Positions 53,498 to 60,779 of a stretch of 64,000 bases of DNA are shown here, one piece after another. This DNA is from an uncultured Reyranella sp. (GTDB lineage: Bacteria > Pseudomonadota > Alphaproteobacteria > Reyranellales > Reyranellaceae), in NCBI RefSeq assembly GCF_945957355.1, contig NZ_CAMFKM010000015.1, positions 1 to 64,000 of the forward strand, in the 5' to 3' direction. Position numbers and translations under genes: made by a program. The notes beneath the pieces are model-generated. The model made no database searches. It had not been told where the DNA came from and worked only from the letters and a program-made list of their open reading frames with translations. Within the stretch, counting starts at the first letter, position 1. Each line of letters starts with the position of its first letter.

Positions 53498-56400
53498 TCA
53501 TGGCGCGCTCGCTTCCTTCCCGTCGTCGCGCAGCCAGACGTAGATGGCCGGGATCACCAGCACCGTGAGGGCGGTGGAGGATGCGAGCCCGAATACCATG
53601 GAGATCGCCAACCCCTGGAAGATCGGGTCGGTGAGGATGAAAGCGGCGCCGATCATGGCTGCGGCGGCCGTCAGGAAGATCGGCTTGAAGCGGATTGCGC
53701 CCGCTTCGAGCAGGGCGTCGCGCAGGCCAGCGCCCTCGGCGCGACGATGCTGGATGAAATCGACCAGCAGGATCGAGTTGCGCACGATGATGCCGGCGAG
53801 GGCGATGAAGCCGATCATCGACGTGGCGGTGAACGGCGCGCCGAACATCCAGTGACCCAGCACGATGCCGATGAGGGTGAGCGGCACGGGCGTCAGGATC
53901 ACCAGCGGCAGGCGGTAGGAGCCGAACTGGGCCACGACCAGCAGGTAGATGCCGAGGATGGCTACGCCGAAGGCGGCGCCCATGTCGCGGAAGGTGACAT
54001 AGGTCACCTCCCATTCACCGTCCCAGAGCAGAGCGGAACCGGACTCGTCGGTCGGCTGGCCGTGATAGAGGATTTTGGGCGGCCCGGCCTTGCCCCAGTC
54101 GAGCTTGGCGATCTCGTCCTCGACGGCAAGCATGCCGTAAATCGGGGCCTCGAAACGGCCGGCCACCTCGGCCTGCACCATCTCGGCGAAGCGACCGTCC
54201 CGCCGGAACAGCGTGTAGGAAGCGGGCTCGCGCTTGACCGTCACGACGTCACCCAGTTCGACGTTCGCCCCCTGTCGGCGCGTGCCGCCCGCGGGCAGCG
54301 GCGTCGACAGGATGCGTTCGCTGAGCGACTCGGCGCTGCGCGGCAGCTTGACCACGATCTCGATGGGTTTCGCATTGTGGCTGCGCTGCGAATAGCCGAC
54401 CTTCACCCCGCCGATGATGGCGGCAATGGTGTCGTACACGGCCTGTTCCTCGACGCCGTAGAATTCGAGATTCTCCTGGTTGATCGAGAAGCGCAGGCGT
54501 TCGCCGGGCGGACGGAAGGTATCGTCTAGGTCGACGACGAACGGCACCTTCGCGAAGGCCTCGCGGACTTTGATCGCGGTCTCGCGGCGCGTCTTCTCGT
54601 CAGGACTGTAGATCTCGGCCAGCAAGGTGGCGAGGACGGGCGGGCCGGGCGGCACTTCGACGACCTTGACCACGCTGCCCTCTGGCCGGTCGAGCCCGTC
54701 CAGTCGCTTGCGCACGTCGAGGGCGATCGCGTGGCTGGCGCGGGCGCGCTTGTCCTTCGGCAGGAGATTGATCTGGAGGTCACCTTGCTGGGGCGACGCC
54801 CGGAGATAGGAGTGGCGCACGAGGCCGTTGAAGTTGAACGGCGCAGCTGTTCCCGCATGGACCTGGATCGAGGTCATCTCCGGCAGGTCCTTGAGGCGAC
54901 GGGCGGCCGCCATCAGGAAACGGTCGGTCTCCTCCAGGGTCGTGCCCTGCGGCAGGTCCACGACGACCTGGAGTTCGGACTTGTTGTCGAAGGGCAGCAG
55001 CTTGACCGCGACGTCGCGGGTGAAGAACAGCACGCAGACCGCGGCCGTCGCGAGTCCGACGATCAGCAGGAACAAGCCCGAACGCCGGCGGCCCCGCAGC
55101 AGCGGCCGGGCGATACTGAGGAAGAGCCGGCCAAGCATGCCCGCCTCGCCGTGGCCGTGGGCTGCCCCCGCGGCCGGCGATGCCTTGGCGAAATGGCGTC
55201 CGGCGACGCGGTACAGCAGCCACGGTGTGATGACGACGGCGACGAAGAACGAGAAGATCATGGCCATCGAGGCGTTGGCCGGGATCGGGCTCATGTACGG
55301 GCCCATAAGGCCGCTCACGAACATCATGGGCAGGAGAGCCACGATGATGGTGAGCGTGGCCACGATGGTGGGATTGCCGACCTCCGAAACCGCCTCGATC
55401 GCGGTGGTCTTGAGATCGGCTCCTCCACGCGCCTGCCAATGCCGCACGATGTTCTCGACCACGACGATCGCGTCGTCGACGAGGATGCCGATCGAGAAGA
55501 TCAGGGCGAACAGGCTGACGCGGTTGATGGTGTAGCCCATCAGCCATGAGGCGAAGAGGGTGAGCAGGATCGTGGTCGGGATCACCACCAGGACGACGAC
55601 GCCTTCGCGCCAGCCGACGGTGACGGCGATCAGCAGCACGATCGAAACGGTCGCGAGGGCCAGATGGAACAGGAGTTCGTCGGCCTTCTCGGTTGCCGTC
55701 TCGCCGTAATTCCGGCTGACCGTGACGGTGACGTCGTCGGGCACGAGGGCGCCCTGCACCGATTTCAGCCGCTCCAGGATCTGGTCGGCGACGATGACCG
55801 CATTGGCGCCGCTGCGCTTTGCGAAGGCCAGCGTCACCATGGGCCGGGTCTCGAGTTCGCCCGAGGCGCCTCGGGTGAGGGTCCAGGTTCGGTGGCCGGG
55901 CTCGGCGGCACCGACGACGATGGTGGCAACGTCCTTGACGTAGACAGGACGGCCGTCGCGCGACGTGAGCAGGAGCAGGCCGACGTCGGGCACGCCCTGC
56001 AGGGTCTGACCGACGACCACGGGCACGGTACGGTTGAGCTGGCGGAACGCGCCGGCCACGAACGAACGGTTGGCGTTGGCCAGCTTGTCGACGAGCTGGT
56101 TGAGCGTGATTCCATACAGCGCCAGCCGCTCCGGGTCGGGCTCGACGCGGATCTGGTTGGGGCTGCCGCCGACGATGTAGCTGAGGCCGACATCGTCGGT
56201 TTTGACGAGTTCGTGGCGCAGCTCGTCGGCGATCTGGAACAGACCATTGCCGGTCCAGCGTGCCGCCGCGCCAGGCTTCGGCTCGAGCGTCAGGGTGATG
56301 ATCGCCACGTCGTTGATGCCGCGGCCGACGATCAGCGGCTCGGGGATACCCTTGGGCAGATCGACGATGTTGGCCCGGATCTTCTCGTGGATGCGCAGCA

Positions 56401-56728
56401 GGGCGGCATCTTCCGACGTACCCACCAGGAAGCGCGCGGTCACCAGCACAGCGTCGTCCTGGGTGAACGAATAGACGTGTTCCACGCCGTTGATCGCCTT
56501 GACGATGTCCTCGAGCGGCTTGGTGATCAGCTCAATGGCGTCACCGGCCTTGTAGCCGTTGGCCGCCACCTGGATATCGACCATCGGGACGCTGATCTGG
56601 GGTTCTTCTTCCCGCGGCAGCGACAGCAATGCCAGCGTTCCCACGAGCACAGCCGCCACGAGGAAGAGCGGCGTCAGGGGCGAGGAGATCGAGGCGCGGG
56701 TCAGCGCGCCGGAGATTCCGAGCTTCAT
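53498..56728 (-). CDS. RND efflux transporter permease (AcrB/MexF superfamily)
   Basis: 1076-residue inner-membrane pump, full length for RND permeases, with twelve predicted helices and two large periplasmic loops. Landmarks: SSPLTPLFLVAAVLVGTLAL at the first helix, LPREEEPQISVPMVDI just after it, the proton-relay region FSIGILVDDAIVVVENIVRH in helix 4 and the second-half SMIGFIALAGIIVRNSILLVDF. Residues 530-545 hold a His/Gly/Ala linker (AAGAAHGHGEAG). The gene overlaps the adaptor stop by 4 bases. It is divergent, with its adaptor, from an SqrR-like sulfide regulator, so it may export a sulfur species or an organic sulfur compound; that is inference. Confidence 0.93.
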   Translation of the reverse strand: MKLGISGALTRASISSPLTPLFLVAAVLVGTLALLSLPREEEPQISVPMVDIQVAANGYKAGDAIELITKPLEDIVKAINGVEHVYSFTQDDAVLVTARFLVGTSEDAALLRIHEKIRANIVDLPKGIPEPLIVGRGINDVAIITLTLEPKPGAAARWTGNGLFQIADELRHELVKTDDVGLSYIVGGSPNQIRVEPDPERLALYGITLNQLVDKLANANRSFVAGAFRQLNRTVPVVVGQTLQGVPDVGLLLLTSRDGRPVYVKDVATIVVGAAEPGHRTWTLTRGASGELETRPMVTLAFAKRSGANAVIVADQILERLKSVQGALVPDDVTVTVSRNYGETATEKADELLFHLALATVSIVLLIAVTVGWREGVVVLVVIPTTILLTLFASWLMGYTINRVSLFALIFSIGILVDDAIVVVENIVRHWQARGGADLKTTAIEAVSEVGNPTIVATLTIIVALLPMMFVSGLMGPYMSPIPANASMAMIFSFFVAVVITPWLLYRVAGRHFAKASPAAGAAHGHGEAGMLGRLFLSIARPLLRGRRRSGLFLLIVGLATAAVCVLFFTRDVAVKLLPFDNKSELQVVVDLPQGTTLEETDRFLMAAARRLKDLPEMTSIQVHAGTAAPFNFNGLVRHSYLRASPQQGDLQINLLPKDKRARASHAIALDVRKRLDGLDRPEGSVVKVVEVPPGPPVLATLLAEIYSPDEKTRRETAIKVREAFAKVPFVVDLDDTFRPPGERLRFSINQENLEFYGVEEQAVYDTIAAIIGGVKVGYSQRSHNAKPIEIVVKLPRSAESLSERILSTPLPAGGTRRQGANVELGDVVTVKREPASYTLFRRDGRFAEMVQAEVAGRFEAPIYGMLAVEDEIAKLDWGKAGPPKILYHGQPTDESGSALLWDGEWEVTYVTFRDMGAAFGVAILGIYLLVVAQFGSYRLPLVILTPVPLTLIGIVLGHWMFGAPFTATSMIGFIALAGIIVRNSILLVDFIQHRRAEGAGLRDALLEAGAIRFKPIFLTAAAAMIGAAFILTDPIFQGLAISMVFGLASSTALTVLVIPAIYVWLRDDGKEASAP

Positions 56729-57693
56729 GGCCGGGCCACCACGTCGCCCTCGTTGAGACCCGAGAGCACCTCGATGCCGCCGTCGACCGGCAGTCCGGGC
56801 TGAACCACGACCTCGGTGCCGTCCTTCAGCTTCACGTAGCTGACGCCGTAGCGGCGGTAGACAAGTCCGGCCGGCACCACCAGCGCGTCGCGCTTGCCGG
56901 TGGCGACATAGACCCGCGTGCGTTCGCCGACGAAGAAGTCGCCCAGACCGTCGACTTCGGCATCCGCAATCACCCGCCCTTGGTCGATCTGCGGATAGAC
57001 CAGCCGCACGCGGCCCCGGCGCAGCGTCTCCTGATCCTGCTGTTGGAGGCCACGAGATCCCACGAGGATCTCGTCGCCTGCCTTCATGAACCGGGCGTGC
57101 CGTTCGGGAAGCTGTAGGCGGAGGATGTAGTTGTCGGTGGCCAGGGTGGCGATCGTCTCGCCCGGCAGCACGACACTGCCGACCGATACGGGAACCTTGA
57201 GTATGCGGCCAGATGCCGGCGCCAGAACGGCGCCCTCCGTCGATTGCTGCTCGACGACCTCGCGATCCGAGCGCAGCGCCAGGTAGGTTCGCTCGGCCAC
57301 GCTGAGGCGCGTGCGTGCCTGATCGAGCTGGGATTGGGAGACAGTGCCCGAAGTCCGCAGTTGTTCTATGCGGTTCAGGTCGATCTGGGCCTGCTCGCGT
57401 GCCGCGCTCTGCGCCTGGATACGCGATTCGAGCGCCTGGATCTGCAGGGCGAGCTTAGGATCCACTACGAGGGCAATGCGGTCTCCCGCGGCTACCTGGT
57501 CGCCCTCGCGCACGGAGAGTGCGACGATGGTGCCGCCGATGCGCGCGCGGGCAACCAGCTCCCGGACCGGTTCCACCGTGGCGATTACGGCCTTTCGATC
57601 GTCGACCTGCTGGCGGGTGACGGCCTGCTGGGCGACGGCGGGCGAGAGGAGGCCCGCTATCAGAAGCGTGGCGGCGGCGGTCGTGCGGATCAT
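56725..57693 (-). CDS. RND efflux periplasmic adaptor subunit
   Basis: 322-residue membrane-fusion protein. Signal peptide MIRTTAAATLLIAGLLSPAV, cut after AQQ. It has the lipoyl half-motif GGTIVALSVREGDQVAAGDRIALV, a short helical hairpin (about 80-130), the returning half LAPASGRILKVPVSVGSVVLPGE and a beta-barrel end with GLVYRRYGVSYVKLKDGTEV. GAGGAA precedes ATG 57693 by a good distance. It is the first gene of the pump operon; the 73-base gap to the divergent ArsR gene contains AT-rich repeats likely to control both. Confidence 0.93.
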   Translation of the reverse strand: MIRTTAAATLLIAGLLSPAVAQQAVTRQQVDDRKAVIATVEPVRELVARARIGGTIVALSVREGDQVAAGDRIALVVDPKLALQIQALESRIQAQSAAREQAQIDLNRIEQLRTSGTVSQSQLDQARTRLSVAERTYLALRSDREVVEQQSTEGAVLAPASGRILKVPVSVGSVVLPGETIATLATDNYILRLQLPERHARFMKAGDEILVGSRGLQQQDQETLRRGRVRLVYPQIDQGRVIADAEVDGLGDFFVGERTRVYVATGKRDALVVPAGLVYRRYGVSYVKLKDGTEVVVQPGLPVDGGIEVLSGLNEGDVVARP

Positions 57694-57730
57694 GTTGCGT
57701 TCCTCGCTGGCAGCCCTCCTTGCGGCGGGC

Positions 57731-57764
57731 TTGACATATATATTAGCAAAATCTAAATTAGCAA
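57731..57764 (+). promoter_or_regulatory. Promoter/operator of the SqrR-like regulator and divergent pump
   Basis: TTGACA (57731-57736), 17-base spacer, TAAATT (57754-57759) form a plus-strand promoter; transcription would begin at or next to ATG 57767, so the mRNA may be leaderless. Two direct repeats ATTAGCAA (57742-57749 and 57757-57764, 15 bases apart) and TTAG-N6-CTAA (57743-57756) overlap it. On the minus strand TTGCTA-N16-TATATA could drive the pump operon. An AT-rich island in high-GC DNA between divergent genes is where the regulator should bind. Confidence 0.65.
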
Positions 57765-57766
57765 TC

Positions 57767-58075
57767 ATGAATATAGAGGAGCTTCGATCCCGCGCCGGCG
57801 AGGCGGCTTCCTTCCTGAAGTCGATCGCTAACGACCGGCGTCTGATCATCCTGTGCGAGCTCTTGAACGGCGAACGCTCCGTGGGCGAGCTCGAGCGCAT
57901 CGTCGGACTCAGCCAGTCGGCGCTGTCGCAGCATCTTGCCAGGCTGCGCGACGCCGGACTGGTCAGGGCGCGCCGGGAGTCGCAGTCGATTCACTATTCG
58001 CTGGCCGACAGCAGCGTCGCCGCGGTGATCGGTGTTCTGCAGGGTGTCTATTGTCGGCCGGCGCATCGCCGGTAA
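57767..58075 (+). CDS. ArsR family regulator, SqrR/BigR-like persulfide sensor
   Basis: 102-residue winged-helix dimer. DNA-recognition segment VGELERIVGLSQSALSQHLARLRDAGLV at about 39-66. The two cysteines Cys30 (LIILCELLNGE) and Cys96 (LQGVYCRPAHR) are 66 residues apart, the same spacing as Cys41 and Cys107 of Rhodobacter SqrR, which form a polysulfide bridge when reactive sulfur is present and release DNA. No ArsR metal site (CVC) is present. It starts directly at the predicted promoter start with no ribosome-binding site in front. Neighbours (sulfide:quinone reductase, DUF2892, DUF302) agree with a sulfide-response role. Confidence 0.88.
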   Translation: MNIEELRSRAGEAASFLKSIANDRRLIILCELLNGERSVGELERIVGLSQSALSQHLARLRDAGLVRARRESQSIHYSLADSSVAAVIGVLQGVYCRPAHRR

Positions 58076-58093
58076 CGTGAGGAGGAGAGAAAC

Positions 58094-58297
58094 ATGTCGA
58101 TCGACCGTGCCGTGATGGCCTTTGCCGGAATGATGGTCCTGGTCAGCCTCGCGCTGAGCCAGCTCCACAGCCCCTACTGGCTGCTGTTCACCGCCTTCGT
58201 CGGGCTCAACCTCGTGCAGGCCTCGTTCACCGGCTTCTGTCCCGCGGCGATGATCTTCAAGCGCCTCGGCTGCAAGGCCGGCACCGCTTTCTCCTGA
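58094..58297 (+). CDS. DUF2892 (YgaP transmembrane-type) small membrane protein
   Basis: 67 residues. Two membrane helices (about 8-26, MAFAGMMVLVSLALSQL, and 30-52) and the end FTGFCPAAMIFKRLGCKAGT match the DUF2892 domain, which in YgaP is fused to a rhodanese. The two cysteines near the C-terminus are typical and might carry sulfane sulfur or help it cross the membrane. A GAGGAGAG ribosome-binding site precedes ATG 58094, which is 18 bases after the regulator stop, so the two genes share a transcript. Confidence 0.85.
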   Translation: MSIDRAVMAFAGMMVLVSLALSQLHSPYWLLFTAFVGLNLVQASFTGFCPAAMIFKRLGCKAGTAFS

Positions 58298-58448
58298 CGC
58301 TTGCGGATAAATGACCTCGCTGCGCTCGATGGGGCGACTGTGCTTCATCGGTGCAGCATGGACATTGGGCACTGGAGTTCCTTGATGCATCGCAAGGCCC
58401 GCTACCGCTGGATGTGAAACGCTGCTGCCTTGAAGATCGGAGGATGCC

Positions 58449-59771
58449 ATGCCGAAGATCGTCGTTGTCGGTGCTGGAATCGGCGGAATTTCGATGGCGT
58501 ACGAACTGCGGACGGTGGTCGGCCGCGCAGCAGACATCATGATCGTGTCCGATTCTCAGTGGTTCCACTTCGTGCCATCCAATCCCTGGGTCGCCTTGCG
58601 TTGGCGCAAGCCCGAGGACATCAAGGTCCATCTGCCGGAGGTGCTGGAGAAGCTCGGCATCGGCTTCGATGCCAGCGGTGCGAAGCGTGTCCATCCCGCC
58701 GAGAACGCCATCGAGTTGAACGACGGCCGCCGGATTACCTACGATTATCTGGTCATTGCGACCGGGCCGGCGCTCGCCTTCGACGAAGTACCGGGCCTGG
58801 GTCCGGACGCACACAGCCTCTCGGTCTGTCATGTCGACCATGCCGAGGCGGCGGCAGAGCGGTGGGAGAAGTTCTGTGTCGATCCCGGTCCGGTCGTCGT
58901 CGGCGCGGTGCAGGGTGCTTCCTGCTTCGGCCCAGCCTACGAATTCGCCCTGATGTTGAGCACCGACCTGCGCCGGCGCAAGATTCGAGACCGCGTGCCG
59001 ATCACCTTCGTGACCGCCGAGCCCTATATCGGCCACCTCGGGCTGGGTGGGGTTGGCGACACCAAGGGCCTGCTCGAATCAGTGCTGCGCGATCACAACA
59101 TCAAATGGGTGACCAGCGTGCGGATCGACCGGGTCGAGGCGGATGCCGTCGAATGCACCGAGATCGTGGGGGAGGGCAAGCCCGGTCCCCAGCATCGCCT
59201 TCCGGCCAGGCTCGCGATGCTCATTCCGGCATTCCGCGGCGTCTCCTGCCTCATGGGTGACGACGGCAAGGGGTTGCCAGGCCTCGCCAATCCGCGCGGC
59301 TTCGTGCTGGTCGACAAGCACCAGCGCAACCCGGCGTACGGGAACGTCTTTGCCGTCGGCGTCTGCATCGCCATCCCACCCTACGAACAGACCCCGGTGC
59401 CGGTTGGCGTTCCCAAGACCGGCTACATGATCGAATCGATGGTCGCGGCGGTTGCGCAGAATATCGCAGCCCTGATCGCCGGCCGCACGCCATCGAGCGA
59501 ACCCACCTGGAATGCCGTCTGCCTCGCCGACTTCGGCAACGACGGCGTGGCCTTCGTCGCGCTGCCCCAGATCCCTCCACGCAACGTCAACTGGTCGAGC
59601 CGTGGCTACTGGGTGCATGCGGCCAAGGTCGGCTTCGAGAAGTATTTCCTGCACAAGGTGCGCAGCGGTGCCGCCGAGCCGGCATACGAGCGATTGATGA
59701 TGAAGCTTCTTGGCGTCGACCGCCTGCGCCCGGAACACGATGAAACGCAGCCGCCTGGACGCGCGGCCTGA
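58449..59771 (+). CDS. sqr: Sulfide:quinone oxidoreductase
   Basis: 440-residue FAD enzyme, peripheral on the inner membrane, that oxidises sulfide to polysulfide and reduces quinone. FAD site IVVVGAGIGGISMAYELR at the start. Three cysteines align in position with the characterised enzymes: Cys127 (LSVCHVDHA), Cys159 (QGASCFGPAYEF) and Cys358 (NAVCLADFGNDG); the last two form the redox site. FAVGVCIAIPPYEQTPVPVG and VPKTGYMIESMVA are also standard. The gene starts 151 bases after the DUF2892 gene; that gap has no other gene or clear promoter. GGAGG precedes ATG 58449. Confidence 0.92.
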   Translation: MPKIVVVGAGIGGISMAYELRTVVGRAADIMIVSDSQWFHFVPSNPWVALRWRKPEDIKVHLPEVLEKLGIGFDASGAKRVHPAENAIELNDGRRITYDYLVIATGPALAFDEVPGLGPDAHSLSVCHVDHAEAAAERWEKFCVDPGPVVVGAVQGASCFGPAYEFALMLSTDLRRRKIRDRVPITFVTAEPYIGHLGLGGVGDTKGLLESVLRDHNIKWVTSVRIDRVEADAVECTEIVGEGKPGPQHRLPARLAMLIPAFRGVSCLMGDDGKGLPGLANPRGFVLVDKHQRNPAYGNVFAVGVCIAIPPYEQTPVPVGVPKTGYMIESMVAAVAQNIAALIAGRTPSSEPTWNAVCLADFGNDGVAFVALPQIPPRNVNWSSRGYWVHAAKVGFEKYFLHKVRSGAAEPAYERLMMKLLGVDRLRPEHDETQPPGRAA

Positions 59772-59784
59772 AAGGAGACACGAC

Positions 59785-60171
59785 ATGTCCTATTACATCG
59801 GCACGACCCTCGGCCCGGATTTTGACGAGGCGGTGCGCCGTACCACGGCGGCACTCAAGGAAGAGGGGTTCGGTGTCCTCACCGAGATCGACGTTGCCGA
59901 TACGCTGAAGAAGAAGATCGGCGTCGACTTCCGACGCTACCGGATTCTCGGCGCCTGCAATCCCAAGCTCGCCCACGAGGCGCTGCAGATCGAAGGCAAC
60001 ATCGGCACCATGCTGCCGTGCAATGTCGTGATCCAAGAAGCACCGGACGGGAGGGTCGAGGTCGCGGCGATCGATCCCGTGGCCTCGATGATGGCGGTCG
60101 AGAATCCCCGTCTCAAGCAGGCAGCAGAACAGGTCCGCGAGAAGCTGCAGAAGGTGGTGTCGCGCCTCTGA
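59785..60171 (+). CDS. DUF302 domain protein
   Basis: 128 residues; compact alpha/beta protein of the DUF302 family. Typical features: MSYYIGTTLGPDFDEAVRRTTAALKEEGFGVLTEID, then LGACNPKLAHEALQIEGNIGTMLPCNVVIQ. The two cysteines sit in conserved places (ACNP and PCNV). Its biochemical role is not known, but DUF302 genes often accompany sulfur-oxidation genes. AAAGGAG precedes ATG 59785, 13 bases after the sqr stop, so it belongs to the same operon. Confidence 0.88.
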   Translation: MSYYIGTTLGPDFDEAVRRTTAALKEEGFGVLTEIDVADTLKKKIGVDFRRYRILGACNPKLAHEALQIEGNIGTMLPCNVVIQEAPDGRVEVAAIDPVASMMAVENPRLKQAAEQVREKLQKVVSRL

Positions 60172-60229
60172 AGCGCGCAATGCTCGCCGGTTCCGGCAGG
60201 ATAGAGACCGCTCTACTGCCGCTGAGGCT

Positions 60230-60676
60230 TCACCGCGCCAGCGCGTCGCGCGTCCAGCGCTCGATGGCGCTCGCGTCCATGGCGCCGGACTGGCGGGCGA
60301 TCGGCTTGCCGTGATGGAACAGGATCATCGTCGGGATCCCCTGAATGCCGAACCGTTGCGCGAGGTCCTGCTCCTCGTCCGTATTGATCTTCGCCAGCCG
60401 CACGGCGGGTTCGAGCCGGGCCGCCGCGCGCTCGAACTGAGGCGCCATGGCCTTGCAGGGCCCGCACCAGGGTGCCCAGAAGTCGACAAGCACCGGGAGA
60501 TCGCTCTTTGTGGCGTGCGCTTCGAAGCTGCGCGCATCGAGGGCGACGGGATGGCCGTCGAACAGCGGCGAGCCGCACTGGCCGCACTTGCCTTTGTTAC
60601 CCGCCGCCAGCCTCTCCCGCGGAAAGCGGTTCAGGGTGCTGCAGCGGGGACAGGCGAGGAGCAGGGCATCGGTCAT
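60230..60676 (-). CDS. trxC: Thioredoxin TrxC (thioredoxin 2)
   Basis: 148 residues. The N-terminal zinc-binding part has LACPRCSTLNRFPRERL with a second pair in GKCGQCGSPLFDG, the trait that separates TrxC from TrxA. The thioredoxin fold follows with the active site DFWAPWCGPCKAMAPQ and the cis-proline loop GIQGIPTMILFHHGK. It reduces disulfides and may reduce protein persulfides. It converges with the DUF302 gene (58-base gap). GAGGT precedes the start, and an FNR-type box lies 60 bases upstream, suggesting oxygen-linked expression. Confidence 0.94.
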   Translation of the reverse strand: MTDALLLACPRCSTLNRFPRERLAAGNKGKCGQCGSPLFDGHPVALDARSFEAHATKSDLPVLVDFWAPWCGPCKAMAPQFERAAARLEPAVRLAKINTDEEQDLAQRFGIQGIPTMILFHHGKPIARQSGAMDASAIERWTRDALAR

Positions 60677-60729
60677 GGTGTACCTCGAAGCGTTCCAATC
60701 ATGTTGCCGTCACAACGGCAGCGCGGGCC

Positions 60730-60743
60730 TTGATGCGGATCAA
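60730..60743. promoter_or_regulatory. FNR/FixK-type box upstream of trxC
   Basis: TTGATGCGGATCAA matches the TTGAT-N4-ATCAA consensus of the Crp/FNR group fully. Its centre is 60.5 bases before the trxC start codon. If bound at -41.5 it would place the transcript start about 19 bases before the start codon, a class II activation geometry. The gene on the other side (slt) points away, so trxC is the only target in view. Confidence 0.75.
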
Positions 60744-60779
60744 CGCCGCGCCGCACCGGACGTTTCCGACATGCCGGTT

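Noticed and set aside
58298..58448. A short frame of 18 codons (58329-58385) between the DUF2892 and sqr genes
   Set aside because: It has no ribosome-binding site, no known leader-peptide pattern and no codon-bias signal, so I do not call it a gene.
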